From Gordius sp. MW1 (lineage: Eukaryota > Nematomorpha > Gordioida > Gordea > Gordiidae): a DNA stretch of 64,000 nt. A program made the translations under genes and the position numbers. The DNA is taken from positions 17,244,060 to 17,308,059 of the forward strand of contig OZ038529.1 of NCBI GenBank assembly GCA_964036665.1, read 5' to 3'. Below are positions 1 through 12,055 of this stretch, in pieces. Each line of letters starts with the position of its first letter. The first letter of the stretch is position 1. The notes under the pieces are model-generated. The model saw nothing but the letters and a program-made list of their open reading frames with translations, searched no databases and was not told the DNA's origin.

Positions 1-1640
1 TAATATAGTACAAAGCTGTTTAGCTACTGAATAAACAAAAAATACTAGCGAATTTAATTACTTAGAGCGCGATTGCACTACTTTTTATTTGACATATAGG
101 TGTCAAACTTTTAAAAACTAAAAAATTCTATAAAAAAGAAACATAATGCAACAATAAAGTGAAGTGTTGTAGACAATAAAACTTAAATTTAAACTATAAA
201 AGATAAGTGTTGTTAATAATATTGTAAAGCTCTAATGCTTACGGTAAAAGGATCAATATCTAGTAAATGGTAGTGAGAGGGCGCATAGATTTATATATTT
301 ACAATTTTGCTTCTCAACCGCTTGCAATGATTTGAATTTTAATACTTACAGTTTCGTTTCTAACTTTGAAACGAATTTTCTAACTATAAACCTTAAATTA
401 TTTATCGCATATATATTAATTCAAATGTGTATAATCTGTTTTCTCCTTCGATATATATAGCTTTTAAAACTTGGCAGAACAACCTCTCTCTCTTCTGGTT
501 CCTCTCTACCAACATTTTTTAATAAGTTAAAACTTAATAAAGAGGTTGTGTGCGAGTTTTGACTTGTTTTAGATCTTTAATTTATTATTATTAGCCTATC
601 AAGAACAAGCGGATCCTAAAAGAATACATGCCGTTGCATAGAGCTATTTTTTGCAAGGGTGTTAAATTTAAAGCATTTTCCTTAAATTACGACCATCTTA
701 TAGTGGCTTTGCCTCGCGGGGGGAAATCAAAAATTTCCACCCCCCCCCCCCCTCTTTAACAAATAAAAAAATCATAAATGAATAAAGAATATTTATAGTT
801 GCAGAAAATACTAAGAAACTTATAGATACATTAAAAGTTTATATATATTTTTCGTTTTTGAACTAAATTTGCGAAGAAATTTGTTTAACTCATTTCTTAT
901 ATTTTTCTGACTTCACTGGTCAAGGAAAAAAACTTAATTAATCATTTTCCCCTTAAAATTACCTGGCCCTCCCATACCTAATAAGTTATTTTTATAAATT
1001 AAAGAGGTACTTGATTTTCCTCTCATATCTTCATAAACTTTTCAGCGATACATCCTTACTATGCCATCATTTGCAGAAAAATGATCCTGATGTCAACTAG
1101 TGATTCCACTAGCAGATGGCAACTCAAATAAATCGTTAAGAAATAGTGTTGACAAAAAGTTTCACATATTTTTTTACCGAACGCGAAAGCTAATTTTTAT
1201 GATATAGTTCTAAAAAAACCTCGATTTGCCAAGAGGCAAAATTTTTATAGTAATATTACAACTGGCTCCATTTATCCTAATTATTTCCTTCAAAAAAAAT
1301 AAATAAACGTTGATTAAAAAAACAAATTCCAGCTAACTTTAATAAGCTTAAAATATATTTTGGCCGAATTTTACAGTATGTGATTTAAATGCACGAACAT
1401 CAACTATTGTCAGAACTCGAAACAATTTTTAAGATTTTATAATCAACATTTTTGTCTCCCCATAACATATACCATTGAACGAATCTTTCTATCCACATGA
1501 GATAGAAAACGTATTTAGGATGAAGTTTGTTAAAACGTTGATTGAATTCTTTCTTTCTATGACTGCTTATCACCAAGGCTGATGGTCAGTTCTTTAAACA
1601 ATAATTTCCATTTGTCTATATTTACATAGATCTTTATTTA
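1..1640. other. AT-rich intergenic DNA without a recognisable gene
   Basis: No reading frame here resembles a known protein. The stretch holds simple AT-rich sequence and a short run of C near 740-752 beside a G run at 717-722. That pairing resembles the C/G-tract cores of the small MITE ends seen elsewhere in the window, but no clear terminal repeat flanks it. Confidence 0.5.
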
Positions 1641-1911
1641 TCTTGTTTATTTTCGTACCGCGTCTTATTTTCTGATTCCAGAAGCTTAGGTCCTCCTATT
1701 TTTGGGTTTCCTTCGAAATTTATCTTATCAATTTCTTTCAGACTTAGCTCTCGTCCCTACTCTCTACATGACCATATCATCTTATTAGTTACAAGCTTTG
1801 TCTTCAAAAATGTTGTACCCTTATTTTTATTTCTTCCTTGCTTTTTGCATATTCCTATAATCCATCTTAGCATCCTCATCTCCATGGACCCCCTAGGCGT
1901 TGCTCTTCCCT

Positions 1912-3693
1912 CTATAGCCTATGATTCCGAGCTATACAGACTGTTGGCTGTATGGTGGACCTATAGAGTGCACCTTTGAGTCTCGTTAATATCTTTTTTT
2001 CACACAGAACGCCTGTTAAATCTCTCCATTCGAGCCATCCGAAATTTTTCCTTGCTTGAATTTCTTTATGCATTCCATCATCCGCTTGAAGTGTTGATTT
2101 AAGATATTTGAAGGAATTCACGTTTTTTAATTCCCATTTGCCTAATAAAAGGGCACATTGCTGATTTTCATCTGATTTCTTCATTTATTATGTTCTATTT
2201 CGATTTATCCTGAGATCATTTTCGTCTATTGCATTTACGAAGTTTTTTGAAATAATAGCCAATCCTTGTTCATTTCTGGCACAGAGGACTATATCGTCTG
2301 CAAAGAATGAGCTTCCTTAAATCCTTTGTAATAATCCATTCTCTTAATAAATAGGAAGGGTTTAGGAGCTGAACCTTGATGGACTCGAGTATGGCGAAAA
2401 CATTTGAAGTCCCCATAAGTACGTTCTATTTCCCTTATTATCTTTTATGGATTCTGGCGCCGTGTACATCTCCAAACTAATGTCCTAGGGACTTTATCAA
2501 ACACCTTTTCAAGTTCGATGAAACGCATATGCAAATCGTCCCCCCTTTCTCTAAACCTTTCCATTAATCTTCTAACACTATTCAGGGCATCTGCTGTAGA
2601 CATTTCCGGCATAAATCCAAATTGGTTGTCTTGAATTTTTACTAAACTCCTAAGTCGTTGTTCGCTCACTTTTTCCCACACCTTGAAAGTGTTACTTATA
2701 AGCATTATTTCTCTGTAGTTGTTACAATCCTAAATATGACCTTCCATTTTTTATATCGGTATCATGTAGCTAAACCTCCACTCGTTCGGCATTTTACCCT
2801 TTTTCAAGACATTGTTGAAATGTTTGGCGAGGATTTTGACACCAGTAATGCCTAACACCATAAAGCCTTCTATTGGTAAGTTGTCCCGTCCGAGAGCCTT
2901 GCCTGATATTCGTTTATCCATAGTAAATTTGACATGCGTTTCGGGGATACAATCAGTTGCATATAATTTTCCTATTAAATTTTCATTTTGATCTTCGACT
3001 AAAGGCCTCCTTTCAATTAATAAATTTCTTTAATAGCCATACCATCTTTGTAATATATGGATGTCGTGTGTTACTATTTCTCCATTTTGTCAATTGATTA
3101 TCTGGCATTCTACCTAATCTTTAAAATCTTGAGCCCATAACTATCAGATTTTGTAGGTCAATATTTCTCCTTCCTTAGAGTTTAGTTCATTTATTTCATC
3201 GTACACCTTGTTTTTAGCTTTTGCTACGTATTTTTTAGCCGATCTTTTAGCTAATTGGTAAGCTTGCTTATCATTACTATCTTTGCATTTATACAAAACT
3301 TTCTCTTCTTTTCTTTGATACATTTTTGCACTTCTTCATTGCACTACCACAACTCCATAAGAATTCTCTTAGTGGGCTTACTTTCACCTAATATTCATCC
3401 TCCCGTTTAACGCACGCAGACTATACCATTCCACTCATCCTCCCACGATGTATTTTTCTAAAATTCAGCATGTCTCATTACTTCTTCCTTAAATTGTTGC
3501 GTATTATCCTTAAGTCCCATTGTAGCAGCTACTCTTTGTACCTTTTGCCCTTTAAGGCTCTTATATAGTCCATGATCAATAGCGTCTGGTTCCAAGGCAA
3601 TATTTTACTGGGTATTACTTCTACATAAACTTTTGGGTGCGTTCTGTTGACGTGAACGAAATCTATTTAATTCGTGGTACTGCGGCTTTTTTG
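1912..3693 (-). pseudogene. RTE reverse transcriptase, frameshifted remnant
   Basis: Just left of the insertion, minus-strand codons near 3690-3600 give 'IDFVHVNRTH..KVYVEVIPS', the usual end of the RTE endonuclease. RT motifs follow: 'NQFGFMPEMSTADA' and 'HMRFIELEKVFDKVPR' (2705-2445), where the first catalytic Asp is replaced by Glu ('IELEKVFDKV'). The 'FADD' box is encoded at 2304-2293, in a different frame from the neighbouring pieces. The C-terminal piece at 2184-1912 holds the 'FKYLKSTLQADDGMHKEIQARK' thumb region. At least two frameshifts and several stops separate the parts. It reverse transcribes LINE RNA in living relatives; this copy is inactive. Confidence 0.8.
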
Positions 3694-3701
3694 GGTTATA
3701 A

Positions 3702-5243
3702 TAGTGATAGGAAAACGCTTAGCACTAGCCCGCTTGGCATCTCCCCGCTGATGGGAGTAGCCTATTATTTACGCCATGTCTACTAGCAGATAGTCACTTT
3801 AAGTGCTATAAGCTATAGGAGATGGGAAGTTTGAGGCGCTAAAGCTATGGGAGATGGGAGGTTTGAAGTGCTATAGGAGATGGGAGGTTGAGGCGCTAAA
3901 GCTATAGCCGATAGCACTTAAATGCGTAGAGCTATAGCACGGCGCTAAAATTGATAATAATTTTTTTTAATTATTAGATATTAAAATACATCTGTTGTGC
4001 GCCACCACCCTTTCTTTTATTTCTATATCTATTTAACAACTTTTGCTGTAAAAATATAAAAAATTTTGCCCTATCTCACTATTTAACTAAGACTTATTTT
4101 AATAAATTTAATTAAGTGTATGACTTTAATTTAAATATTTTGCATTGCTTTTACATTTATTATCAAAAACTCGCCCTCCCCCCCCCCTCACCTCTTGCAA
4201 TTGAGAAAATAAAATATTTGAAATTCTACCTAAGGAAATTAATTTAATATTTAAAATATATGACTGTTTTCATATTAATACGATTTCATCTCCCCCTACA
4301 GCAAGAAAGGGAGTGGGATTTTGTGCCCCCCCCCTGGGATAACATTTTGGCTTATTCAACAAATTTTATTTAATTTCCTATCTCGTTTTTTTGTTGTTTT
4401 TGAGAATAAAAAGATTAAACTTCACCCCCCCCCCCCTTAAGTTAATCCATATCCGATCCCTCGTATTTTTATTTTTACTTTTAATTAATATGAATGAGGT
4501 AGGACTAGACTAGGGCGATTATGTAAATGGCAAGGTCGACACATGTTTCAATGATAACAATAGCCCAACAACATTACATATGTACCTCTAACTATTGTGA
4601 GTTTTTTATTCTTAACAACGTAGATGAATTAATCTAACCAATTTAAAATAAAAATGGGAAAGATATATTAGACTAGATAGGAAAGTGGTATAAGATCATT
4701 TTTGCGATTTTTCCCACGAATTAAAATCCAATCCTTGAGTCTATAATATTTATTTTTTTACTGCAAAAGGAGGGAGGCAAGCCGAGCTAGAATTTAAAGT
4801 TGAAGTAATGCAAAGTACATAAATTAATGTCATGCCTATACAATATTAAATAAATCGGTGTTAAGCTTAAGATTAGTTAGAGGGTGAGATATATTTTCAC
4901 GGCAAAAGTTGTTAAATAGATATATAAATAAATGAAAGGGTGGTGGCTCACAATACATGTATTTTAATATCTAATAAACAATTAAAAAATTATTATCAAT
5001 GTTAGCGCCGGCTTTAGCTCTAGCGCATTTAGGTCCTATCGGCTATAGCTTTAGCGCCTCAAACCTCCCATCTCCTATAGCTTACAGCACCTCCCACCCA
5101 TCTCCCATGGCTTTAGCGCCTCAAACCTCCCATCTCCTATAGCTTATAGCACTTAAAGTGACTATTTGCTAGTAGACATAGCGGCATATGGTTGGTATGT
5201 GCTATAGCTTTAGCTCCTTAAAAACGTTATTTCCCCATCACTA
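3702..5243. mobile_element. Foldback hAT-like MITE inside the RTE LINE
   Basis: This 1,542-bp element starts TAGTGATAGG and ends CCCCATCACTA and is flanked by a perfect 8-bp duplication, GGTTATAA, at 3694-3701 and 5244-5251. Long inverted arms (roughly 3702-4080 and 4880-5243) contain several repeats of a motif around CTATAGGAGATGGGA and GAGGCGCTAAAGCTAT. The core has no coding capacity. An 8-bp duplication is the mark of hAT-superfamily transposases, so mobilisation in trans is inferred. Confidence 0.9.
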
Positions 5244-5255
5244 GGTTATAAGGTG

Positions 5256-5825
5256 TTACTGTCTCTTCTTAAGATAAGTATTTCCTATACTCAAAGCTTG
5301 AGCAATTTCTAGAATTTTTGTACCTTCTTCATTTCTTAAGCCGTAACTTCGACCACCGTAATTCCTTTCATAGCCTCCTCTTGATTTAGCCTCGTGTCCA
5401 TTGAGGTCCGATCCTATAACTATGAGCCTATCTTTACCAAATTGAGATAGCGTTTCTTTAAGCTCCATTCAATAATAATCTTTTTCCAACTCGGAGCAAC
5501 TACTTTGAGGAGCGTATGCTGCTAAGACGTTTATCGTAACAGTTTTAACAGAGTCGGATCGCCATAATTCTGTCATTGTTTATTTTAACGTCGACGACGG
5601 TTTGTTGAAACACTTCCGATAATACTATACCGACGCCCGGTGCGTATCTGTGCCCTTAAAATATAATTTGTATCCGTCACCTATGTATTTCGCCTTTTGG
5701 CCCTTCCATCTCGTCTCTTGCTTAAAAGCAATATAGATTTTTCTCATCCTTAGAACGTCAGTTAATTCTCTGCTCTGGCTCCTCATTGTGCCGATATACC
5801 ATAACCCAAATTTGATCCTACGCAA
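5256..5825 (-). pseudogene. RTE endonuclease domain (AP-endonuclease fold), broken
   Basis: The first piece (5825-5625) carries the N-terminal signature of LINE AP-like endonucleases: a 'GLWYIGTM' start followed by 'QETRWKG', where the Glu is the expected metal-binding residue. The second piece (5468-5256) has 'IGSDLNGH', matching the conserved catalytic D-x-N-G-H motif of the family, then 'YGLRNEEG'. Between them (5624-5470) the frame is interrupted but 'GIVLSE' and 'NDRIMAI' are still readable. The coding stops at the hAT-like insertion whose target duplication begins at 5244. In an active element this enzyme nicks target DNA for target-primed reverse transcription; here it cannot be made intact. 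Confidence 0.85.
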
Positions 5826-5830
5826 AATAA

Positions 5831-6989
5831 TTATTTTAACCGCTTTTGTTTGCAGAGCGATAGCCTTCGTTTATTTCCCACACATTCTAGGCGAAGAACG
5901 CCCGCGTCGCTTAAGGGGAACGCCCCATCTTGGTTTTCATGCTCTTCCTTTGTTGTAGTATACATTTTGGTTTATATGAAATAAGAGGTATTCCCGGCTT
6001 TCGAGGCCTGAAGGAACTACGCTAGATTTGGGCGCCTGACTACTTATTGTTCTTTATAATGCCGGCATTTTGGTAGATTTAACTTTTGTTTAGACCGACT
6101 CGTATTCTAAGGTAAATCTAGCACTCCATTTTATTAGCACTCCCACAAACCTTAGAATTTTTGTCTGACCCACCAAAACCTTGCCAATAGGGTGACCCGA
6201 CCAGTAACAAACACAAAATTATATTTGGCTACCAAAGGTATAGATTCTAACGAAACTTCACAAGCTTAACCACCACTACATGGTATCTCTCTCTCGGTTA
6301 AGATCGATTGAATGGATGGCATAATTAAAAACTAATTGGGAAATAGCCCCTACTCAAGGTTAAATTATAGATACACTATAGCCAGCAAAAGTAAAATCAA
6401 CCCTAAAATGACTATTTTTAAAGTATTATATTTTATACACCGAATTTATGAGCTTTGTTAGAATTTTCTGCTCGAGCCGGTTAAGTTGATTGTTCGACTC
6501 AGGTGGCCGTCCACGTCCGCCTTATCCCTTTAAAGTGTCTTCCTGCCCATGCCCGAGGCCACAAAAAGCTGCCTCAATTGCCCGGCCCAAAACGCAAATT
6601 TTTCAATTTTTTACCGAAATTTCGTTATATTTCTAAAAAATGTTAAATTTAATTCTTAGTTTTTTTGGTGTATAAATACTATGCAATCAAATAAAAAGTA
6701 ACTATAATACTAAAACAACCTAATTTCTGCATTCTTTTGTGGTGCTCGCCCGAACCGTTAGAAGATCTAATTTCATGACAGTTACTCGGCCCGGCTGGTA
6801 GAGCCGAGCTTTTCTGGTCTTTTATCTTTATTAGATTATAATAAAAAATTTCTTTGGAAGATTTTCCCCCCTCCCCTTGAGAGAAACCTAAGTACGCGCC
6901 TTACATGGCCTAATTTAATAGCCAGCCTTTATTATAAGCCTCCCTAGAAATTTTTCTTGAACCCATTTTAAATTGAGTTTGACTTATAA
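5831..6989. other. Intergenic DNA with GC-rich repeat scraps
   Basis: No gene is visible. Two short GC-rich patches (about 6470-6600 and 6740-6830, with 'CGGCCCGG' motifs) resemble the subterminal GC-rich parts of the TAGAGACCTGCA hAT-type family found at 14.3 and 30.9-32.3 kb. Confidence 0.4.
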
Positions 6990-7279
6990 CTAGCTGTGCC
7001 CGGCCAAGCGTTGCTTTGGCTTAGTTCTTATTTGGTTAAATAATTGGTACCTATCAATAGGAAATATATTAAAGAATTTGGGTCGGCCTATTTCTAGAAA
7101 ATACTATCAGTGTATGGGTATGTGGTTATGATTGAAACAAGAATGGAGTGTTGTGACAATGTTGGCCTATAAAATGACAATACATTAATCATATATTAAT
7201 TTCATTCTTTATAATTTATTAAATCATTTTTGATACCTATATATACATCAAATTATGACGATTAAAAAATAATTAATCA

Positions 7280-8327
7280 TCAATCTCTAAGTGCGATGAA
7301 GTATATAATATTTTTGGGTAGTTCGTCTTTAGTCAACACAAACAAACTGGATGGTTTACCCACGCGAGAACATGCCACATATAGCTGTCCGTGAGAAAAG
7401 CATGGTGTGGCAAAATCTAAGCTACAAATAGACATCGTTTGGCCTTGCGCCTTATTGATTGTCATTGCGATGCCAACCTAATTAAAAATAATGCGTTTGA
7501 ATTCAATCGGCACATATGTGGGAATCATAGGGATTCGTGGCAGCATAATGTTCACCTCGGAACTTGCCATTTTTTATATCGTATCTCGGCAAGAAGTATC
7601 GAAATGAGAGATGTTTGGCCAGTTCCACCTGATGCATCCAAAAAAAGAAACCCCTTGTTATGCCGAAACTATCAGCATAATGCGGTCATAAATGGTTTTT
7701 TGTTCATGAGTTAGTGGTGGGCATTGCGAGTAACAATCGCTGCCATTTCTTAAGTATTGTACTGCAGTTCAAGACTCACTCATAACAGTGTTGAGTAAAT
7801 CAGATGTACATCGATTTGGTTAACTCATACCAAAATGACATTTTAAAATTGGCAATGGCAATGCATAGATCCTATAGCTATCAAAATGCTTCATTATACA
7901 CTGCGTCGCTGAATGACAACGTTAGATCGTTGCACCTTGAAGGATGTCGGTATGATCAGTCATTGAATCTTTGCTTATACCATAACGTTTGTGCTCGGGG
8001 TAGGAAACATGCAGTCAACACTATAGCGAATAGTAGGCGAATTTGTGTTCCTGTACAGTTTAATGCTGCTTCAGTAAGAATACTGTCCCGATGGTTGTCG
8101 TCTTCTAGCAAGCCTAATGTAAGGCATACATCTTTATACGCTAGATAATGTTGTCCATTTACTTTACATCTATCGTGAAATGACAATGAGCCGATGCCAT
8201 TAACCAACAACAGTCGCAGTTGAAAGAACACAGTCTGCCTTGGATTCACTGTATATGCACAACGGCGATGATCGATTAAAATATCCACATGGGCCATGAT
8301 TATGTTTGTAGTAACATTATCAAACAA
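7280..8327 (-). pseudogene. Helitron Pif1-family helicase, C-terminal part, broken
   Basis: The piece at 8327-7956 reads 'VNPRQTVFFQLRLLLVNGIG' and later 'LTLGLLEDDNHRDSIL' and 'QIRLLFAIVLTACFLP'. These blocks lie between the Rep and helicase parts of Helitron proteins. The piece at 7465-7280 is the extreme C-terminus: 'MTINKAQGQTM', 'FSHGQLYVACSRVG' and 'NIIYFIALRD' are helicase motifs V-VI and the usual ending. The stretch between, including helicase motifs I-IV, is degraded or deleted. The protein would unwind DNA during rolling-circle transposition; this copy is non-functional. Confidence 0.9.
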
Positions 8328-8455
8328 TAATTTATCAGTACACGGATTTATAATTTCTGCATAAATTAAACTATCGATGTCTTCAGGATGTATTTTATCG
8401 ATAAACTAACAATCGTAGTTAAAAGAACTCAGTCTGCCTTGGATTCACTGTATAT
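8208..8455. repeat. Tandem duplication of about 200 bp in Helitron I
   Basis: The segment starting near 8208 (AGTCTGCCTTGGATTCACTG and following) restarts near 8411 with the same order. The second copy is cut at 8455 by the hAT element and continues from 11437 to about 11600. Helitron II (near 36840-37050) has only one copy, so the duplication happened in this Helitron before the hAT insertion. Confidence 0.8.
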
Positions 8456-9025
8456 TAGAGGTGTGCACGGATCAATCCGATCCGACATCTCAACATTTTA
8501 ATTTTGGAAGTCGGATCGGATCGGATTTCCAAATTTAAAATAAACATTAATAAGTTCTAATTAATTAAATTAATAATTTTTAGTATACCTTTTCATAATT
8601 ATCTTTGCATACTTTTTTTACTTTACCATTTTTGATGCCCATTACCACCTCTCACCTTACTTACCCTAATATATTTATCAGTATTTCCCTAGCGTTTTTC
8701 CTTAGCTAGACTTTCTTGTTTGGCGAGAAAGGAGCTAGTGTCAATGATAAATCAGCATCTCCCGTTTCCTTTTTAGCACACGCATCTCTTTCTATCTCAA
8801 CTCAACTCGACTCCGAAAATCATCAACACAATCTCCCCTTTCCTTACACATTTCAGGTAATCATGAATCATGTAGCTTGCCTTCTTAGAAGCAATCTTCA
8901 TGGTGCAGGGGTTTTGTCGTTGACGAGATGGTGTGAGTCATGCTGACTTGAGGGGAAAAAATAATGGGGGGGGGGATGTTGGAAATAATCATTGGGATTC
9001 GTAACAGGAAGCAAATACAACAATA

Positions 9026-11204
9026 TTGTTTAACATATTAAAAACCGTCATGGAAGAAATAATAAAAAAATTTAACACCGGTTATGTGAAATGCCATCAT
9101 ATCTACACATATAATTCCATTAGAGGTAGTTCCCATCTTTTGCATCATAAATGTATTCCAAAAACTTCAGCTAAAAATACAATTGACAAATTTGTTACCA
9201 AACCTCTCGCTGAAATCACAAAATTAAAAAAAAATTTTGAAAGGCATCTAATTTATTTTATTTCAAAAGATATTCGACCGTTTTCAATCGTTAACCGGGA
9301 AGGATTTAGAGCAATGCTCCAAGAAGCTTTGAATATTGGCGCCAATCATGGTCATATAAACGTTAATGAATTACTTTCAGATAGTACTACCTTAAGTAAG
9401 AATACAGCAAAACTTGCAGATGTAAGGAGAGAAGCATTAATATTAAAGTTACTCCTCCATTTAAAAGCGAAATCATGTTCAGCCACTCTCGACCTCTGGA
9501 CAGATGACTTTGTCAAAATAAACTACTTAACATTTGCTTTACATTATATATCCCTCGGAATCCTACATAAGCATATTCTTTTCACTTCAAAAATAGATGT
9601 TGAAAAAAACAGGGGAAAATATTTTAAGAGAAATATCTGTAAATTTTGAAAAACTTCACATTCCTACGGAATAATGAGATTGATAACTTACGTTACCGAT
9701 CAGGGCTCTAACATGGTCAAAGCCCTGCAAAATCATAAGCGAATGAATTGCACGTCCCATTTACTGAATACAGTACTACGAAACGTATTCAATAAAAATG
9801 ATTTTACATTCCATGACCCTCAGGTTAATGACTTGATAGAAGCATGCAAAAAGCTCACGACATATATGAAGCAAAGTGGCAAAAATAAATTTTTAAATCA
9901 TCATTGCATCAAGCAAGAAACAAGATGGAACTCCAGACTCGACATGTTTGAGAGCATATTGAAGGAGTATAAGGAACTGACTACATATCTAACTTCTATA
10001 GATATGCCAGAGAAGATAGATGTGATTGATAAAAATTTGCTGACCAAACTAATAGAAGTACTCCGGCCTTTTAAAACGGCTTCTTTAGTTCTGGAAGCTG
10101 ATCAACACCCAACCTTTTACAATATATTGATTCAATATTACCAATTACTCAGTGATCTTTCACAATCAAACCACGAGCAAACTGATGATTTTGAAGAACA
10201 TCATGAAATTAATGATCTTAAAAAAGATATTTGTACCACCCTCAAGTCAAAATTTCTAATCACTCAACAACATAAAATTGCCACATTTTTATGCCCAAAT
10301 TATCGCCAACTCAGGATGCTCCCCCCAAATGAGCGAGTAGGCGTAATTAATGAAATAAGATCCACACTAGCGTCTAAAGATTTTTTGGTAGATTCTGCAA
10401 CTGAGATTGAAAATTATGCGGCAAGTAGTAGTGATAGTCAGCCTCAAAAAAAGACAAAAAAGTAATTAACATACATTTAAATACGTACATGGGCGAACGC
10501 AGGTTTTGAATTAGAGGGGGGCAGATTAAAAAAAAAAATTTTCTAAAATTTTCCTGAGAGCAAAAAAAAAAAAAAAAGGTCTCGACTATCCAAATCCAAA
10601 ATTTTTCCTTACCAAAAATTTTACTGAGAGCAAAAAAAAAAAAAAGGTCTCGACTATTCGGAGGGGGGGGAGCCACATTAGGGTGGGGCAGAGCAAAATG
10701 AGGGTGGGGCAGAGCAAAATTAGGGGGGGGGGGCAAAACAAATTTTTTTTTAATTCTTGAGGGTTTTTGTATTGAAAAAAATCTTATTTTTAAAATTAGG
10801 GGGGGGGGCAGCCGCCCCCCCTGCGTACGCCCATGAATACGTTTATATATTTTTTACATAAAATAAATTATTTAATTTATATTTTAAAATAGTTAATCAA
10901 TGGGAAAATGAGCAGGAAGAAGATAAAGCCCCGATGAAACCTCAATTTATCTTTCGTTAAAAAATGAAGATTAAAATATGATTCAAAAAAAGATTTGCTG
11001 AAATGGTGGGTTTCATATCAAACAGTCCTGCCAAGGCTTTTTAAGCTGGCAAATAAAGTATTTGCTATACATGCTACCTTTACCACTTCGGAAAGAAATT
11101 TCTCGATGGCTGGAAGAACATTAGAAGAAAGAAGAACGCGAATTAAACCAGAAAATTTACATACTTTATTATTTTTATATGATAATATGGAATTAGTCAA
11201 ATAA
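9026..11204 (+). pseudogene. hAT transposase (Hermes/hobo-like), frameshifted
   Basis: Piece one (9026-9649) holds an N-terminal BED-like remnant ('YVKCHHIYTYNS..LLHHKC'), the Hermes-type motifs 'KDIRPFSIVNREGF' and 'IGANHGHINVNELLSDSTTLSKN', and the first catalytic Asp in 'LDLWTDD'. Piece two (9674-10465) holds the second catalytic Asp in 'YVTDQGSNM' and the conserved 'RMNCTSHLLNTVL'. Piece three (10995-11204) is the C-terminal dimerisation region, 'TTSERNFSMAGRTLEERR' to 'LLFLYDN'. A shift between 9600 and 9674 and the MITE between pieces two and three disable it. Resemblance is closest to hobo/Hermes rather than Ac, by memory of motifs only. Confidence 0.9.
10488..10835. mobile_element. 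Short G-rich MITE (CATGGGCG family) inside the hAT transposase
   Basis: Ends are CATGGGCGAACGCAGG and CCTGCGTACGCCCATG. The flanks are AATACGTA and AATACGTT, an 8-bp duplication with one mismatch. The core has two repeats of an AAAAAGGTCTCGACTAT block and several G runs. It is related by its ends to the cleaner copy at 58180-58339. Confidence 0.75.
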
Positions 11205-12055
11205 AATTTTATATTTATTTCAGGTCTATTAAAATTGCTATACCTTATTTTTATGTATTTTGAATTTAATCATCAATAAAAAGTTCTGTTCGTAAAATTT
11301 TAATTTAAAAATTTCGGATCGGATCGGAACGGATTTAGATTTTAAAAACTCGGATCAGATCGGATGGGATATAAAATTTTTCAAAAACCCCTCGGGTCGG
11401 ATCGGATCAAAAAAATTTTATCCGTGCACACCTCTACTGTATATACACAACGGCGATGATCGATTAAAATATCCACATGGGCCATGATTATGTTCGTAGT
11501 AACAATATCAAACAATAATTTGTCAGTACACGGATTTAGAATTTCTGCATAAATTAAACTATCGATGTCTTCAGGAGGTATTTTGTCGATGAACTAAATA
11601 AAAATGTGAGCATGTGCTAATCCTCGCATTTGCCACTCATTCAAACATCCAGCAACGTGCAGGGCCAAATATTATTACTGATATGTTAATAAATAGAATA
11701 CTTTTAATAAATAGAATACTTCAGCCCTTTTTATATATGAAAGATTATTTACATTGTTGCATTTTACAATCTCCCTGTATGACGTCATGAGATTGCTTTT
11801 GATTAAAGTTTTATTAACGTCAAAACGTATAAAACAAAATAACTTGACCGTCTTATCACTTAGAGATTTCGAATATAGTTTAAAACCTATTCTCAAATTT
11901 ACCAAATATTCGCAGAAATTTTCATAAAAATCGGTTCACCCGTTTCGGAGGAGTTTAACAACAAACACCGTGACACGATAATTTTATATATTAGAAATTT
12001 TAATGCATTCTTTAATTATTGTTTGCAGAATAAATTTACCGAACAATAAATAAAA

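Larger units (their letters stand above)
1640..5830 (-). mobile_element. RTE-type non-LTR retrotransposon, decayed and split
   Basis: Read on the minus strand, an AP-type endonuclease lies at 5825-5256 and a reverse transcriptase follows in pieces from about 3690 down to 1640. The order and spacing fit a single-ORF LINE of about 3 kb once the 1.5-kb insertion at 3702-5243 is removed. Both ends are approximate. The 3' part contains a zinc-ribbon-free RTE-like tail ending near 1640. Many stops and frameshifts show the copy is dead. The family assignment rests on sequence resemblance to the RTE/BovB-like endonuclease and RT proteins often annotated as craniofacial development protein 2-like. Confidence 0.85.
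8456..11436 (+). mobile_element. Hermes/hobo-like hAT transposon nested in Helitron I
   Basis: The 2,981-bp element begins TAGAGGTGTGCACGGAT and ends ATCCGTGCACACCTCTA, a near-perfect terminal inverted repeat. It is flanked by the 8-bp duplication CTGTATAT at 8448-8455 and 11437-11444. Subterminal regions carry repeated CGGATCGGATCGG motifs on both sides. Helitron II shows the same site undivided at about 36877-36884. The transposase is present in three pieces (9026-11204) and a G-rich MITE sits at 10488-10835. Confidence 0.95.
6990..11995 (-). mobile_element. Helitron I (decayed, with nested insertions)
   Basis: The element is read on the minus strand. Its 3' end is the CTAG at 6990-6993, preceded by a short GC-rich stem typical of Helitrons. 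Its 5' end is near 11995: TC then an AT-rich stretch and the GTGTCACGG segment, followed by the block containing CTCCTCCGAAACGG that is common at autonomous Helitron starts. Between them lie helicase fragments (7280-8327), a duplication of about 200 bp and the hAT element at 8456-11436. The Rep domain was not found, so the element is internally deleted. The last base at the 5' end is uncertain by a few bases. Confidence 0.85.

Noticed and set aside
7439-8148. Plus-strand frames of 91 and 114 codons
   Set aside because: They are antisense to the Helitron helicase pieces, whose minus-strand translation matches the family.
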